Source of the DNA: Piromyces finnis
Lineage: Eukaryota; Neocallimastigomycota; Neocallimastigomycetes; Neocallimastigales; Neocallimastigaceae
Reading direction: 5' to 3'
DNA length: 64,000 bases
Assembly (NCBI GenBank): GCA_002104945.1
Contig: MCFH01000070.1
Span: forward strand, 171,111 to 235,110
A program made the position numbers and the translations under genes. Positions 1 to 24,784 of the stretch are shown one piece after another; positions within the stretch are counted from its first letter, which is position 1, and every line of letters starts with the position of its first letter. Under the pieces are notes generated by a model. The model made no database searches. It was not told the DNA's origin and saw nothing but the letters and a program-made list of their open reading frames with translations.

Positions 1-446
1 TTTTTTTATATTATTATTATTATTATTATAATTCATCATGACATTAGTTTTTTAATTATTTATCATTTAGAATAGTTTACTCTTTCTATAAATAATCCAA
101 TAATTTCTATATAAACATCATAATAAAAAACTAGATAAAAAAAAAAAAAAAAAAAGAATCTAAAAAAAGGAAAATAAAAAAAAAAAAATTGGTGTTAAAA
201 ATGGTATGTTAGATTTTACTGATAATAAAATCTGTAATTTTTAAATTATAAAATTTATATATATAAACTAAAAACTATAATTCTTTTTCTTTTTTGATAT
301 TACTTTTAAAAAAACGATAATTAGCCTTTTATATATATATATATACTTATTTATATATATTTAAAAGATATATATAAATAAAAAGGTTATTGCAATGTTC
401 ATAAGAAATTAAAAAAAAAAAAAATGGAATTAAAAAAGTGGTTTAT
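1..446. other. Intergenic, downstream of RAB6/YPT6
   Basis: AT-rich sequence with A and T homopolymers and TA-dinucleotide runs. I see no coding region or RNA gene. It holds the 3' flank of the minus-strand RAB6 gene. Confidence 0.6.
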
Positions 447-1562
<1,116 letters not shown>

Positions 1563-3334
1563 ATTTGATTATATTTATACTAGCAAAATAATAAAAAAAT
1601 ATATAAAGTAAAAAATAAAAATAAAATAAGAATGTTAATATATTTAGATTATTATATTTAAATAAATAAATAAAAAAAAATGTTAATATAATAACAAAAT
1701 TGATATGAGATTTTTTTTTTTTTATTATTATTATTTACAATTTTATTTTATTGTTTATTATTTTTGATTAATAAATATTTATAAAATAAGTTTTATTTAA
1801 TTCTATTTATATATTTATTTATCGACGAATACAAATATTAAAAATGAATAATAATAATATATACTATATATTTTTATTTTTGTTATTTTTTTAAAATTTA
1901 TTTTAGTATATCTACCTTAATAATACTTTTATCTTTATTACTATAAACTATAAACCATAAATTGATTAATTTTTATTTTTTTTATTTGATGGCTTTTATT
2001 TATAAATAAATATTTTTTTTTTTTGATAATTTTTAAAATATATTTAAAATATATTTTATAACTAACTTTTAAAAACTTTTTATTTATTTATTTTTTTTTT
2101 CTTTTTGAATTATTACTGTTATTTATAATCTTTTACATATTCTTTATCCATTATTTGTTGTTTTTTTTTTATTTTGTTTTACTTTGCCTCATTAAAACTA
2201 AATTCATTATTTTTACATCTTCTTTAATATTACTTTACAATACTATATATTTTTAAATTTTAATTTAATCTTTTCAAATTATTTTAAAATTTACCTTTAT
2301 TTTTTTTTATTTATTTACAAAAGTTATTTTAAAAAGAAAAAGGGAAAATTTTATTTATATAAACCCTTTTGAATTTCTATATTAAAAATTAATATAGTTG
2401 CATTAATATTTACCAAAATAATATAATTATTTCATTAAATCATTATTATAATAAATTATGAATAATTATATCATCTATGGATTATGGATAATTTTTATTA
2501 TTGGATTTCACTAACAAAAAAAATATTTTTTAACTTTGATTATATTCTAATATATGTTAATAATTTATTATAATATATGTTAAAGTATTCTTTGGCTTAA
2601 CGATTCAATGTTTGAAATAGTAATAATTAAATTGTAATTATTATAATAATAAAAATGATTTTTTATTTTTTTATAATTAAACTTTTTATATTTAAATTAA
2701 AATCAATGATACTTTTGATTAAATTTATTACAACTACATATTATTTATATATTAAATTAATTATAAATATAAATTAATTTTCTTATTCATTTTTTGCATC
2801 ACAAAATAGATGACCTCTTGAGATCTATAGACCGACGACGAATGTTTATTTTTAAATGCTAATGTATTATAATGTAATGTAATGTTTTTTAAAAAATGTA
2901 TTTTTATTTTAATTAATTTTTCATCCATCCATTGTGATATTTACCATATAAAGAAGTTTGACAAAAAAGGAAAGAAATTATATTAAATTAAAATGACTTT
3001 ATCCTAATTTAGTAAATACGGTGATTACTAACATAAAACATTTTTAATCAATTACAATAAATACAAATATATATAAATATTATATTATAACGATAAATAA
3101 ATGTGTCTTCAAACATTTCTCATTAGTTTACCTATTTTTAATTTAAGCAAAGTTAAATTTATTACAATCTATATATTCAAATGAAAAAAAAAAAAAAAAA
3201 GCCTTATTTTATAGAGTAAAAAATAATTTATAAATAATAATTCAAAATTAAAATTGGAATCAAAAGAATCTTATTATGTATTAATTTATCATTATGAATA
3301 CTCTTTATTTACTTTTGAATAGTTATAACAAATG

Positions 3335-3336
<2 letters not shown>
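1563..3336. other. Intergenic, no gene seen
   Basis: About 1.8 kb of A/T-rich sequence with scattered homopolymers. A slightly more GC-rich patch near 2810-2845 has no ORF or RNA fold that I recognise. The first part is the RAB6 upstream region; the end abuts the poly-T (poly-A tail) of the truncated LINE. Confidence 0.5.
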
Positions 3337-3372
<36 letters not shown>

Positions 3373-4901
3373 GGCATCAAATATTTTAAACTTTATTATT
3401 AATTTAATTAAAATTATAATACATGTAATAAAAAATTAAAAATAAATAAAAATAAAAAAAATATGTTTAAATAAACACAAATGAATAAAAATTGGGTATA
3501 ATGTATTCTAGTAATTTTAATTAAAGTAAGAAAGCCACTATCATACTAAAGTATAATAATTGTATTTGACTTCCAATGGGACACCGAGCCAAAGATCAAA
3601 ATTTTGTCATGGAACAAAATTATGATCTCCATTGGTTGCGCTGGCCCTCCTGGCCTGTCTTACTGTTTCTTCAGCATTGACGCTCTTGGATGTTGCTTCA
3701 AACCTTTTGAACATTGACCATTGCTGGCCAATAGCAAAAGGCATGATTTTGGTTAGAAGTTCCGCGGTTACCGTCAAGAATGGTGTTCCTTCATTAGTAC
3801 CAGATTGAATCTGACGCTTACAAAGTTCTTTCCATTCCCTTGAATTGTAATTAATATTGTTAAAACTTCTTCCCCCAAGAAGGAATTTAAATATTTTACT
3901 GCACACACTAGAATAATCATACACATTAATATTCACCGGATTATTAGAACTATTACTATCATTAACTAAATTACTATCTAAATTAGAATTATTATCTTCA
4001 CTATTGCTATCATTATTAATATTATTATTTCTATTACTACTATTGTTATTATTACTATTTCTATTATTACTATTACTACTATTGTTATTATTACTATTGT
4101 TATTATTACTATTGTTATTATTATTATTGTTACTATTACTATTACTGTTATTGCTATCTCTACTGACATTATCAATTTCATTATTATTGATAGGACTATT
4201 GGAATTACGTTGACTGAAAAAATTTAATAGCTGGACTATGGAATCATAATGTTTAATACGGATATCTCTAAATGTTGGACAATCTAATAACCAATGTTTA
4301 ATACTTTGATCTCCACACTTGCAACATGGACAGTAGTTAGGACAAACTGGATCAACAAATTTAGCAGCTTTGGCAACTCTAGCATCCAACTTGTATCCGC
4401 TTCTTGCTTTCAATAGCCAGTAGAAGCCATAGGCAAACTCTGGGTATTCATAACATAATTTAATAAAATCTTTAGTTTCAATAAATTTATTATCATCATA
4501 ATATTGCGCTTTGATTGAATTCCCTTTGAGATCTTTCCAATAAAAGTTTTTAACTGCTTTAACATCCCCATGTTTCTTTAGTTTTTTATCAAGTGTCCTA
4601 CTTGATTTGCACCACGTGTATTTTCTAAATTTAGGAATGTAATTGACAAGGTGTGAGATAATACAATTTGAGTTTTTCCATTTGTTAAAACATCTAACCT
4701 GAGCTAACGCACATTTGGCTGACAATGGAGGAATATTCAAATCTTTTGAGATAGAGTATAAAGATATAAACGATACGGCTTTATGAACTCCGGCAATCCA
4801 TCACAGACAAAACGGCATGTTAAAACATGCTTTTTTTTAACCAGATTTATTGATGGAGAGTTTAGAATTCGCTCTTGAAACGCCCATATATAAACTTTAA
4901 T
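3337..4901 (-). mobile_element. 5'-truncated LINE (non-LTR retrotransposon) copy
   Basis: Minus-strand element. The poly-A tail appears as 33 T at 3337-3369. It is followed by a 3' UTR nearly identical to that of the full-length LINE (3370-3606 against 44164-44402), then about 1.2 kb of the ORF 3' end. Close identity to the full copy stops near 4803. From there to about 4880 similarity is only weak and interrupted, so the 5' boundary is uncertain. A degenerate match between 3313-3336 and 4902-4926 may be the target-site duplication, which would put the insertion at about 3337-4901. The copy cannot retrotranspose itself because it lacks endonuclease and reverse transcriptase. Confidence 0.9.
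3607..4802 (-). pseudogene. C-terminal fragment of the LINE ORF
   Basis: About 380 codons equivalent to the last quarter of the 1495-aa LINE protein at 44403-48890, with the same C-terminus (ending HNFVP). It keeps the cysteine/histidine zinc-finger region and the Asn/Ser-rich stretch before the final domain. That stretch is longer here than in the full copy, so it varies between copies. Upstream, near 4802, the frame meets a stop. It lacks both endonuclease and reverse transcriptase, so it is a dead remnant. Confidence 0.88.
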
Positions 4902-5389
4902 TTTTGAATAGGTATAAAATCAATGATAAAAAACTTTTAAATTATAACATTTCTTAACAAAAAACCTTTTATCCATCTTTGATATATACATCCAATAATA
5001 TAACACTTCCAATTTTTTTTAAAAACTTATACGTTATAAAAATTAAAAACACAAAATTATAATAATTTTTTGATTTATATTTATTTCTTTAATTTTTTTA
5101 TTTTTTATTTGCTTTGCATTTCTTTTTTTAATATTTGTTATTTTTGTTATTTGTTACATTCTTATTTTTTATTTGTATCTATTCTTTTGTTGTTTTGTTT
5201 TTATTTTTCTTCTTATGTAATGATTTTAGTAATACTTATTTATTACTACTTCAAATTTAGCACACTTTGTAGATGTTAAATTTTTTAACAAATAGTACAG
5301 CATGATAAACTAGAGGAACCTATAACTGGTTCAGAGTTTGTTGGTTTTGATTCATTATTTAAAGCACTTGAAGCACTTTGATCCTGGCT
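4902..5389. other. Intergenic between LINE remnant and TPI
   Basis: AT-rich spacer containing the 3' flank of the TPI gene. An open frame on the plus strand at 5070-5279 encodes only Phe/Leu/Tyr-rich sequence from T-rich DNA and is not credible. Confidence 0.5.
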
Positions 5390-6428
<1,039 letters not shown>

Positions 6429-7985
6429 TTTATTAATAAATATTTATAATTTTATAATGTTATAAAATTTAAGTGTGAAGAAAAAAAAATTTAGATCTCA
6501 TTCCTTAGTATATATATTTTGAAAAAAAATTTTCAAACAAACTTTAAATTGATTGGATAATATTTACTTCATTATTTTTAAAATGTATTTTTTATCATTT
6601 TTGCATATTAAATATTATTGGATTAATGTATAACTTAATATATTAAGAATAAAATAGTAATATATTATTTTAAATACTTTAAATATTATTTATTAGAAAA
6701 GAAATTTATTAGATACATTTATATTAAAAATTATATATTCTTATTAAAATAATATATATAAATAATTGTAAATAAAAATTGAACTTCAACCCTTTCAAAA
6801 AAAAAATTGTAATAATATTTTAAATATTTATATACAGAAAATGAGAAAATATAATTTTATATATTTTTTTTGAAAAAAAATGAAAGTGTAACTCTACAAC
6901 CATGATAATAACATATAATAAATATTTAGTAATACTTATTATTAGTTGTTATTAATAAAGCTTTTAATTATAATATTATTAAAGCATTTTAATAATCAGT
7001 CATCTGAATATATACTAAAAATTTAAAATAATTTTTTTTCTGGGAAAAAAACTTATTCTATCTTTACAATTTCTTTTATATTATTTTAATAGTTGTTAAC
7101 TTTAATTGTATTTTTGATTTTTTTTTTTTTTTTTTTGTTTTGTTTTGTTTTGCAATTAATTATGGCTATTAATGTTATTAAAATAGCATCTTAGTTAAAA
7201 TTCTAAATATATCATATTATTGTATTTGAATTGTTCAATAAATATCAATCCTTGTATAATTATATATTTATGCAATACTTGCTATACTATATATTTTTAT
7301 AAACCTTTCCTTTTGTTATTATTATTTTTTTGTTATTGCTACAATATAAAAATCAATCTATTGTATTTTTTATTTAATGATTTTTTATGTTCTTTATAAT
7401 TTCAAAGTGTATGTTATTCTTATTTTCACTATTAAAAAATAAAGCTTTGACATTTTTGAGATCTAAAAATTTACATAATTTAACCTAACCTAACCCTATT
7501 ACCAATAATAATTTAATATTTTTTTTTTAAATAAATTATTTTAAAAAGAAAAATAAAATCTTTATTAAAAAGTATTTGCAATAGAATAAATTACAATTTG
7601 TTGATATTTTATAAATAGATGCAAAAATTCATTTTTTTTTAAAATATATATAAATAACAAAAATAGTCTTCTTATTTATAAATAATAAATAAAATCTGTT
7701 ATTAAATTATTTAGAGCAATCAATACTTATTTAATTCTTTTTTTTTTTTTTTAACAAAGTATTATTCCTTTTCAAGCTCAAACTATTTCTTAAAATCGTA
7801 TTTGCTCACTTATTTTTAATGAATGAAATTTAAGAAAGAAAAAATTACACAGATATATTCTACCAAATTTTATTTTCAACGCTTTATTTTTCTTATTGAA
7901 ATAATAATATCTATATTAAAGGTTTAATTGGTGTTTTTTTTTATTCTTTCTTTTCTTTTTGAAAAAAAAATTCTAAATAGTCTGA
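6429..7985. other. Divergent intergenic region, TPI / INTS14-like
   Basis: About 1.55 kb between two divergently transcribed genes, so it should hold both promoters. It is AT-rich with no ORF. A short run of CCTAA-type repeats sits at about 7481-7497. I cannot single out a promoter element. Confidence 0.5.
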
Positions 7986-12651
<4,666 letters not shown>

Positions 12652-12827
12652 GAATATTTACTTTTTTTAAAAAATATATAATTTCTTTATACTAATTAAA
12701 ATCGTAAATAAATAAAAAATCTTTTCCATTTTTTTTCTTTTCTATTAAAACTAACTATACAAAATAAAATCTTTCTAAAAAAAAAAAATTATAAATATAT
12801 ATATTTATTTTATTTATTTATTTATTT

Positions 12828-12873
<46 letters not shown>

Positions 12874-13044
12874 TGATATGTAAATATTTATATAATGTTT
12901 TCTAAAATTATTAAAAATGAAAGTAATCTAAAAATTTTTGTAATAAATAGTTTATATTATATATATCGTGTGTTTTATCACTTATTCATAAAATATTAAA
13001 TGAAATAAAATGGTAGTACACGTGAATATCTATTACCATTTCAT
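12652..13044. other. Convergent intergenic region
   Basis: About 390 bp between the 3' ends of the INTS14-like and SYO1-like genes. It contains a T homopolymer of about 40 (12831-12871) and A runs; nothing else is seen. Both genes must end transcription here. Confidence 0.6.
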
Positions 13045-16000
13045 TTAACAACGAGATTCATTTAATTTATATTGAATGAATGCTCTTAAATTATATAAAG
13101 TTTCGTCAGCACGATCACGTAATTCTCTCTTCTTTCTTTTATCAATAGACTTAGTGTTTCTTTGTACAATTGGATAGGATTGCTTTAATATAGATAAGTA
13201 ACCACCATTAACAAATACTGGTCCATCATAATCGTATGACTTATCACCATAGGCATCATATATACCATTTAAAGCTTCACAAACAATTTCCATATTCTTA
13301 CAGTTAGATGGAATGTTTATTAAAAAGTCACCAATTACCTTTTTATTTTTATTTTAAATATATACATATTTAATTAATAATTTCGAAACAAAATATTTAA
13401 TTATCAAAAATTAAGTTTTAAAAAATGTTTTTTGAAATTTATTTTCATACCTTATTTAATGAAACATTTCCTTGAAGTTTAGCAAATAAACCTAAGACAC
13501 CAACACAACGAACTCTTAAATCATCGGTTATGTTAACATTATTATAAGTAGCAATGAGTGATGATACTTGTTCTTCAGATGGGATCTTTTTTTTTTTTTT
13601 TTTTAGAAAATAAAAATTGCTTAATTTTTATATTTTATATTAAAAATTTAACGAAGATATATATTTATTATAACTACTTACAATCTTAATTTCATTCATA
13701 TTTAAACTGTCTACAGCACGAATTATTGACCACATAGTGTTTACAATACTTTCAATTATATCATTTAAACTATTCTTTTCTTCATTATTAGCTGATAATA
13801 ATCCTGAAGCTTTACCAGCTAAACCATAAAGCCATCCCCACATATTTTTAACATCATTAATATTGTTAACATACCATTCTTTTGGCATCATCATTAATAT
13901 ATTGTTTAAAGCATTTATGGATCTTAATTGGATAATATTGGTATTGTTAACATATGATGAAGCGTAATTTTTAACATTGTCATTATATTCATAGAAATTT
14001 TCACAATATGTAATAATTTTTCCAATAATACCATTATTTATGATATATTTGCTTCTTTCATCATTAGCATTATCATTAATATCATCTTCATTTTGCATTT
14101 CATTAATTCTATCCATTTCTTCGAGGAAGGCATTTTCTTCATCTTGTTCATCCATTTCCATACCTTCATCCATTATTTCTTCATTATTCATACCATCTAA
14201 TTTTAAAAATTAATATTAAAAATTAATTAGCAATTAATTATATATATTATTAATTATAATATTGCTTTTTCTTTTTCTAACAATAGCTCTTTATTCTGAC
14301 AATTTTTATTTAATTATAAATAATAAAAATCTTATAATATACCATTTAAATCTTCTGAGCAGACATTAGCTAAAATTTCTAATGAAAGTTGAATAATTGT
14401 TAAATGAGATTCTAAAACCTTTGCTCTTTCCTATTTTAAATTTTAATATAATTATTTATTTATTAATTAAACTATTTCTTTATTTAAAAATATTTTTTAG
14501 ATATATAATTACATAAGTTGGTTTTCCTTCATTATCGATTAATTCTTTGTTTTTAAGATTCTTTGTTTTTTGGACAATTTTTTGATCTTCAATTTTCTGT
14601 ATAAATAATAAAAATTAAAAATTAAAATTTTTATTTCGGATTATATAATAATTTTTATCAAATCGAATAAAAGAATATTTTTAATATTTACCATTTTTTC
14701 AGCAAGAGCAACCATTTCTTTGATAGAGTCAGAGGTCTTGTAATCAAGACATGATGAAATTGAATTGAATATAATAGAATATAATTCATCCATTGAAAAT
14801 GAAATAATATTTCTAATATTATACAATATACTTGAACTAAGAAGCTTTAATAAAATTCCATTATTTTCCCATTCATTAGCAATTGGAATTTGACCAGAGG
14901 CAATTGTCTTTAATACATTAATATAGTCTGGAGTTTCAGTGAAATATTTGTAAACGTCTTCATTTTCTTCTGTTATAGTATTTAAACATTGAGCTGCAAC
15001 ATTTACTAAATTAAATGGTAACTTATCAAGTGCTTTTATAAATTCCATTAAAAATTGAACAATGTTGCAAGAAAGAATATCTTTTGTAAATTTGTCAGAA
15101 GTTTCACTATTTAAATTATATATATTATTATTATTATTATTATCACTATTATTATTTAATTTTATAATTTGAATTTTAATTAAACCTTTCGGTTTTATAT
15201 TATTTATATTACCTCATAGTCCAGATAATGTTAATAATTTGTTCAGAATAATCATAAGCTATTTTATTTTCAAACTTTTTAGTTTTAATATCTTTATCAT
15301 TATTATCAATTGGGATTAAAGTATTTGAAATTAAAGCATTTATCTATTTTAAAAATATTAAAAATTAATAAGATTATATTTTTATTAAGTTTTATAATTA
15401 TGAAATGGAATAAAATATAAAAACCTTTGGTAATAATGGAGTAATTGATCCTAAGATATTTCTGTTATATAATTCTAAGCAAATAGTGTTATCAACATTA
15501 ATTAAATTTCTAAATTAATGAATACGAAATTTTTAAAAAAAAAAATAAATTAATCAAATTTATTAAATATTTCATTATTATTATATATAATCTTTTTAAT
15601 ACATTAGAAAATAAAATAAAACGGCAACAAAAAAAAAAAAAAGGTAATATAATAAAAAATAAAATAAATAAAAACCTTAAAGCACCAGCTGCTTCTATAA
15701 CAACCTCATTTGTTGGATCTGTTAATCCGTTCATTAATTTACCAAGTAAATTATTTTTTAATAAATATTTTCTAGCTTCATCATTTTGAATAAGATTTGC
15801 AACACCAGCTGCAGCCCAAGCTCTTTCATTAGCATCAGTTGATGACAACTAATTATTATTATTTATTATTATTATATTTAACATTTTTTAATATTGTAAA
15901 AAAAAAAAATTAATATTTTCTTGTTGATAACTTTGTAAATATTAAAATAATTATTATGTTTTATAAATTTGTTGTTATATACTTTTTCAATTAATGGAAG

Positions 16001-16123
16001 GGCATCAGCAATTTTTTCTTGAACATTATCATTTATATCATCAATTGAATTTAATACACTTAAAGGATTTGTTGCAGTTGGTCTCTTTCTTCTTTTAAGT
16101 TTTTTGTTATTGACTTTACCCAT
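13045..16123 (-). CDS. SYO1: SYO1/HEATR3-like ribosomal-protein import adaptor
   Basis: ARM/HEAT-repeat protein. The family co-imports ribosomal proteins uL18 and uL5 into the nucleus for 5S RNP assembly. Ten exons join in phase to 686 aa (animal HEATR3 is about 680): 15983-16123, 15676-15848, 15425-15509, 15213-15343, 14692-15106, 14513-14596, 14343-14430, 13682-14196, 13451-13585 and 13045-13338. The MGK start followed by a Lys/Arg-rich stretch matches HEATR3 and was preferred over the Met four codons upstream. ARM-type repeats follow (ERAWAAAGVANLIQND; EVVIEAAGALRNLINVD). An acidic Glu/Asp/Met loop lies after the middle of the protein (14040-14190). The C-terminus RADETLYNLRAFIQY resembles the HEATR3 ending. 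Only parts of the gene appear as open frames because of the nine introns. Confidence 0.85.
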
Positions 16124-20499
<4,376 letters not shown>

Positions 20500-23420
20500 A
20501 TGTTGTCGAGATCTGATGATGAGTATAGAAATTTTCAAAATTATACACGATTGTTAGATGATAGGAATAATGTAAGTAACAGTATAAAAGTATAAAAATT
20601 CTTAATGCAAAATTACTTATTTAAAATGGTTTTTTAATAAAAATATAGTATATAAAGCCTAATGGGATTGATCAATACGAGAATCCTGACTTAAATGCTT
20701 ATATGCTACAGGATCCTTATGTTATGAATCCAGAAGGTGCGGCTGAAGAATATGCTGCACTTAATATTAATAATCCTGCAGAACTTGCATATGGATGCAA
20801 ACTTCCAGAGGGTTATAACCCTCTTGCAGTTGAAAATATAAATGAAAATTTTCCAAATAAAATAAATTGGCCTCAAGGACCAAATCCTTTTTTAATGCAT
20901 GATGAATTTAATCAATTTGATCCATATAACTCATATTTTAATAATATTTATGAAGCACAAACATTTGATAGAAATATTGAAGATGTTCCACTACCACCAC
21001 CATCTCTATTTGACAATTCTTTACCTTTTGATCCCCAGGTAAATATTTAAAATATAAAAATTAAGAAAATAATTATAAAAAAAATAAAAAAAAATTAAAT
21101 ATATATATTTTAAATATTTTAATTAAATAATATATTATAATGTAATATTAATATATCTATAATATATAATAGTTAAATTTTAATAATTATTATGCTAACG
21201 ATCCAGGATATTATTGTCCAAATCCTATGGATTATCCACAGGGTGCATTCCCACATAATCCTTTAATTAACCCAAGATCATTAGCATTAGCTGCTCAAAA
21301 TCCTCAAATCCCACCAGGAGTTGATCCTATACCAGCAAATAGTTTTAATCAAGCTCTTGATAATATACCATCTTCAGCTCCAATACCATTATCCAAATAT
21401 TCAAAATTATCTAAAAATCCTGCTTTAAATTCACCATTTGTTATGCCTCCATTACATGGTAGTGGAATAAGTCAACATTATAGATTGCCAAATCATCCTT
21501 CACAGAAATATTTTCATTTTGTTAATGGAGGTAGAATTCCTCAAAATATAAAAGATATGTATAAAAAAGCAGGTTCTTCATCATTAGTTGGTGATGTTGT
21601 AACAACTAACCCATTGACAGGGGGCGAAACATTGACTACTGATACAACTGTTGGAAATGCTCGTAATTTTGCTGTTCCATCAACGAGCGCTGAAAATTCT
21701 AAATCATTAAGTTCTAAACCTGATAGTATTGTAAATAAATCTGATAAAGATGAATCAGAAAAATCAATAAAAACAATAACTCCTATAAAGAATGAAATAA
21801 ATATTAAAAAGGAAGAGTCTTTAACATTAAAAGATACTGCAAATGTAATAACTACTGATACAACTGTTCCTATTAAAACTAAAATTGATACATCAAAAAT
21901 GGATATTGATGTAAAAGCTACTCCTCTAAAACAGGAGGAGGTTAAAAAAGAAGAAGCTAATATAAATGCTTCGATAAAAACTATAGATTCAGCAAAAACT
22001 GTTATAAATACACCAGTTGAAACAAAAATTATTAATACTCAAATTAATGCTACTAAACCATCAATTTCAACATCTTCCACAACAGTTTCGGTTGAAAGTT
22101 TGAAGACAGTACCTGTTGTTGAAGTATCAAAACCTGCATCAAATACCGCTGCAACAATTACTACATCATCAAAAACTCAAAATAACAACAATACAATTAC
22201 CAATGCTAATGGTACTGTGAGAGTAAGAAAGAGACATCAAGTTAAAGTTGCTTGTGGTAATTATTAAATTAGATTTCATAATTAATTTTTTGAAATTATT
22301 TAAATTAAAAAATTATTAATAAACTATTATTTTTTAAATAATTACAGTAAATTGTAGAAAAGCTTGTAAAAAGGTATATATTAAGTATTATTTTTTTGTT
22401 ATTAATATTATATAGTTATTAAATTTAAAATTATATATTTATATTTTATTATTTTATATTAGTGTGATGAAAATCGTCCATGTGCCCGATGTATAAAAAT
22501 GGATCTTTGTTCTACATGGTAAGTTATTTTAAATAATAAATAAAAAAATAGAAATTTAATATAATATTAATAATATATATTATGTATTTATATGAATATG
22601 AAATGTAGTGTTGACGGTGAAAGAAAACCAAGAGAGAAAGGTGTTAGAAGAGGTCCATATAAAAGACAGAAACAATTGCAACAACAACAGAATCAAAATG
22701 GTACAACTGACCCAAAAGCTGCATTAACAGCTAAATCTAATGATAAAGAAGGATTACAAAAAACACGACAAAAAAGAAAAAAGACTCAAAAACAACTTAA
22801 GCAGGAAGCTGAAGCTGAAAATAAAGGTGTTACTTCTAACTCTCTCCAAACAACAAACCCAACAGCGACAAGTACATTACAAAGTAATAATTTAAATTTA
22901 TTTTTTCATTTTTTTGGAAAATTAATAAAAAACCAAAATATACTAAAGTTTTATCATTATTATATTAGCAACTTCTTTATCAATGACAAATCCACTTCAA
23001 GCTGATACACAATTATTACAAACTACTCTATCACAAGATTCTACACTACCTTTAACTCAATCAACAACTGAGCTATTAAATGGAAGCGCACCATATAATG
23101 ATTTATATGGATTATATAGTAATGATAATATATATTTAAATTATTACCAACCTGATTTATACTATTGCAATCCATTAAATACATATCCATATCCAATAAC
23201 CGAAAATTATGTGTTGCCTCCAGAAAAGGTACCGTCGTCATTAGAAGAATGTGAATCCTTGTATAAAATTAATACAGAATCAGCATCTTCACCAAATACA
23301 ACCAATTCAACAATAAATACTAAAGAAACCACGAATAAATTAATAAATCTTACAAAAAGTTCAAGTGATGTACTTAGTGCAATATCGTCAACTTCAACTA
23401 TGGATACGACAGAAATATAA
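20500..23420 (+). CDS. Fungal Zn(II)2Cys6 transcription factor
   Basis: Putative nuclear DNA-binding regulator. Seven exons join in phase to 784 aa: 20500-20571, 20649-21038, 21173-22256, 22348-22373, 22463-22518, 22609-22883 and 22969-23420. The binuclear zinc cluster is spread over four exons around residues 515-543, with spacing C-x2-C-x6-C-x5-C-x2-C-x8-C (C515, C518, C525, C531, C534, C543). A basic RKPREKGVRRGPYKRQK segment follows and probably contacts DNA or serves as a nuclear signal. The cluster is central rather than N-terminal. The N-terminal half is Pro/Asn/Tyr-rich without a known domain, followed by a Thr/Ser/Lys linker. The C-terminus is Ser/Thr-rich and possibly activating. 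No fungal_trans middle-homology domain is seen. The target genes cannot be inferred. The start is the first ATG before a good GTAAGT donor. Confidence 0.85.

Positions 23421-24784
<1,364 letters not shown>

Noticed and set aside
7481-7497. Short CCTAA-type repeat resembling telomeric DNA
   Set aside because: Only about three units, imperfect, inside an intergenic region. Too short to call an interstitial telomere.
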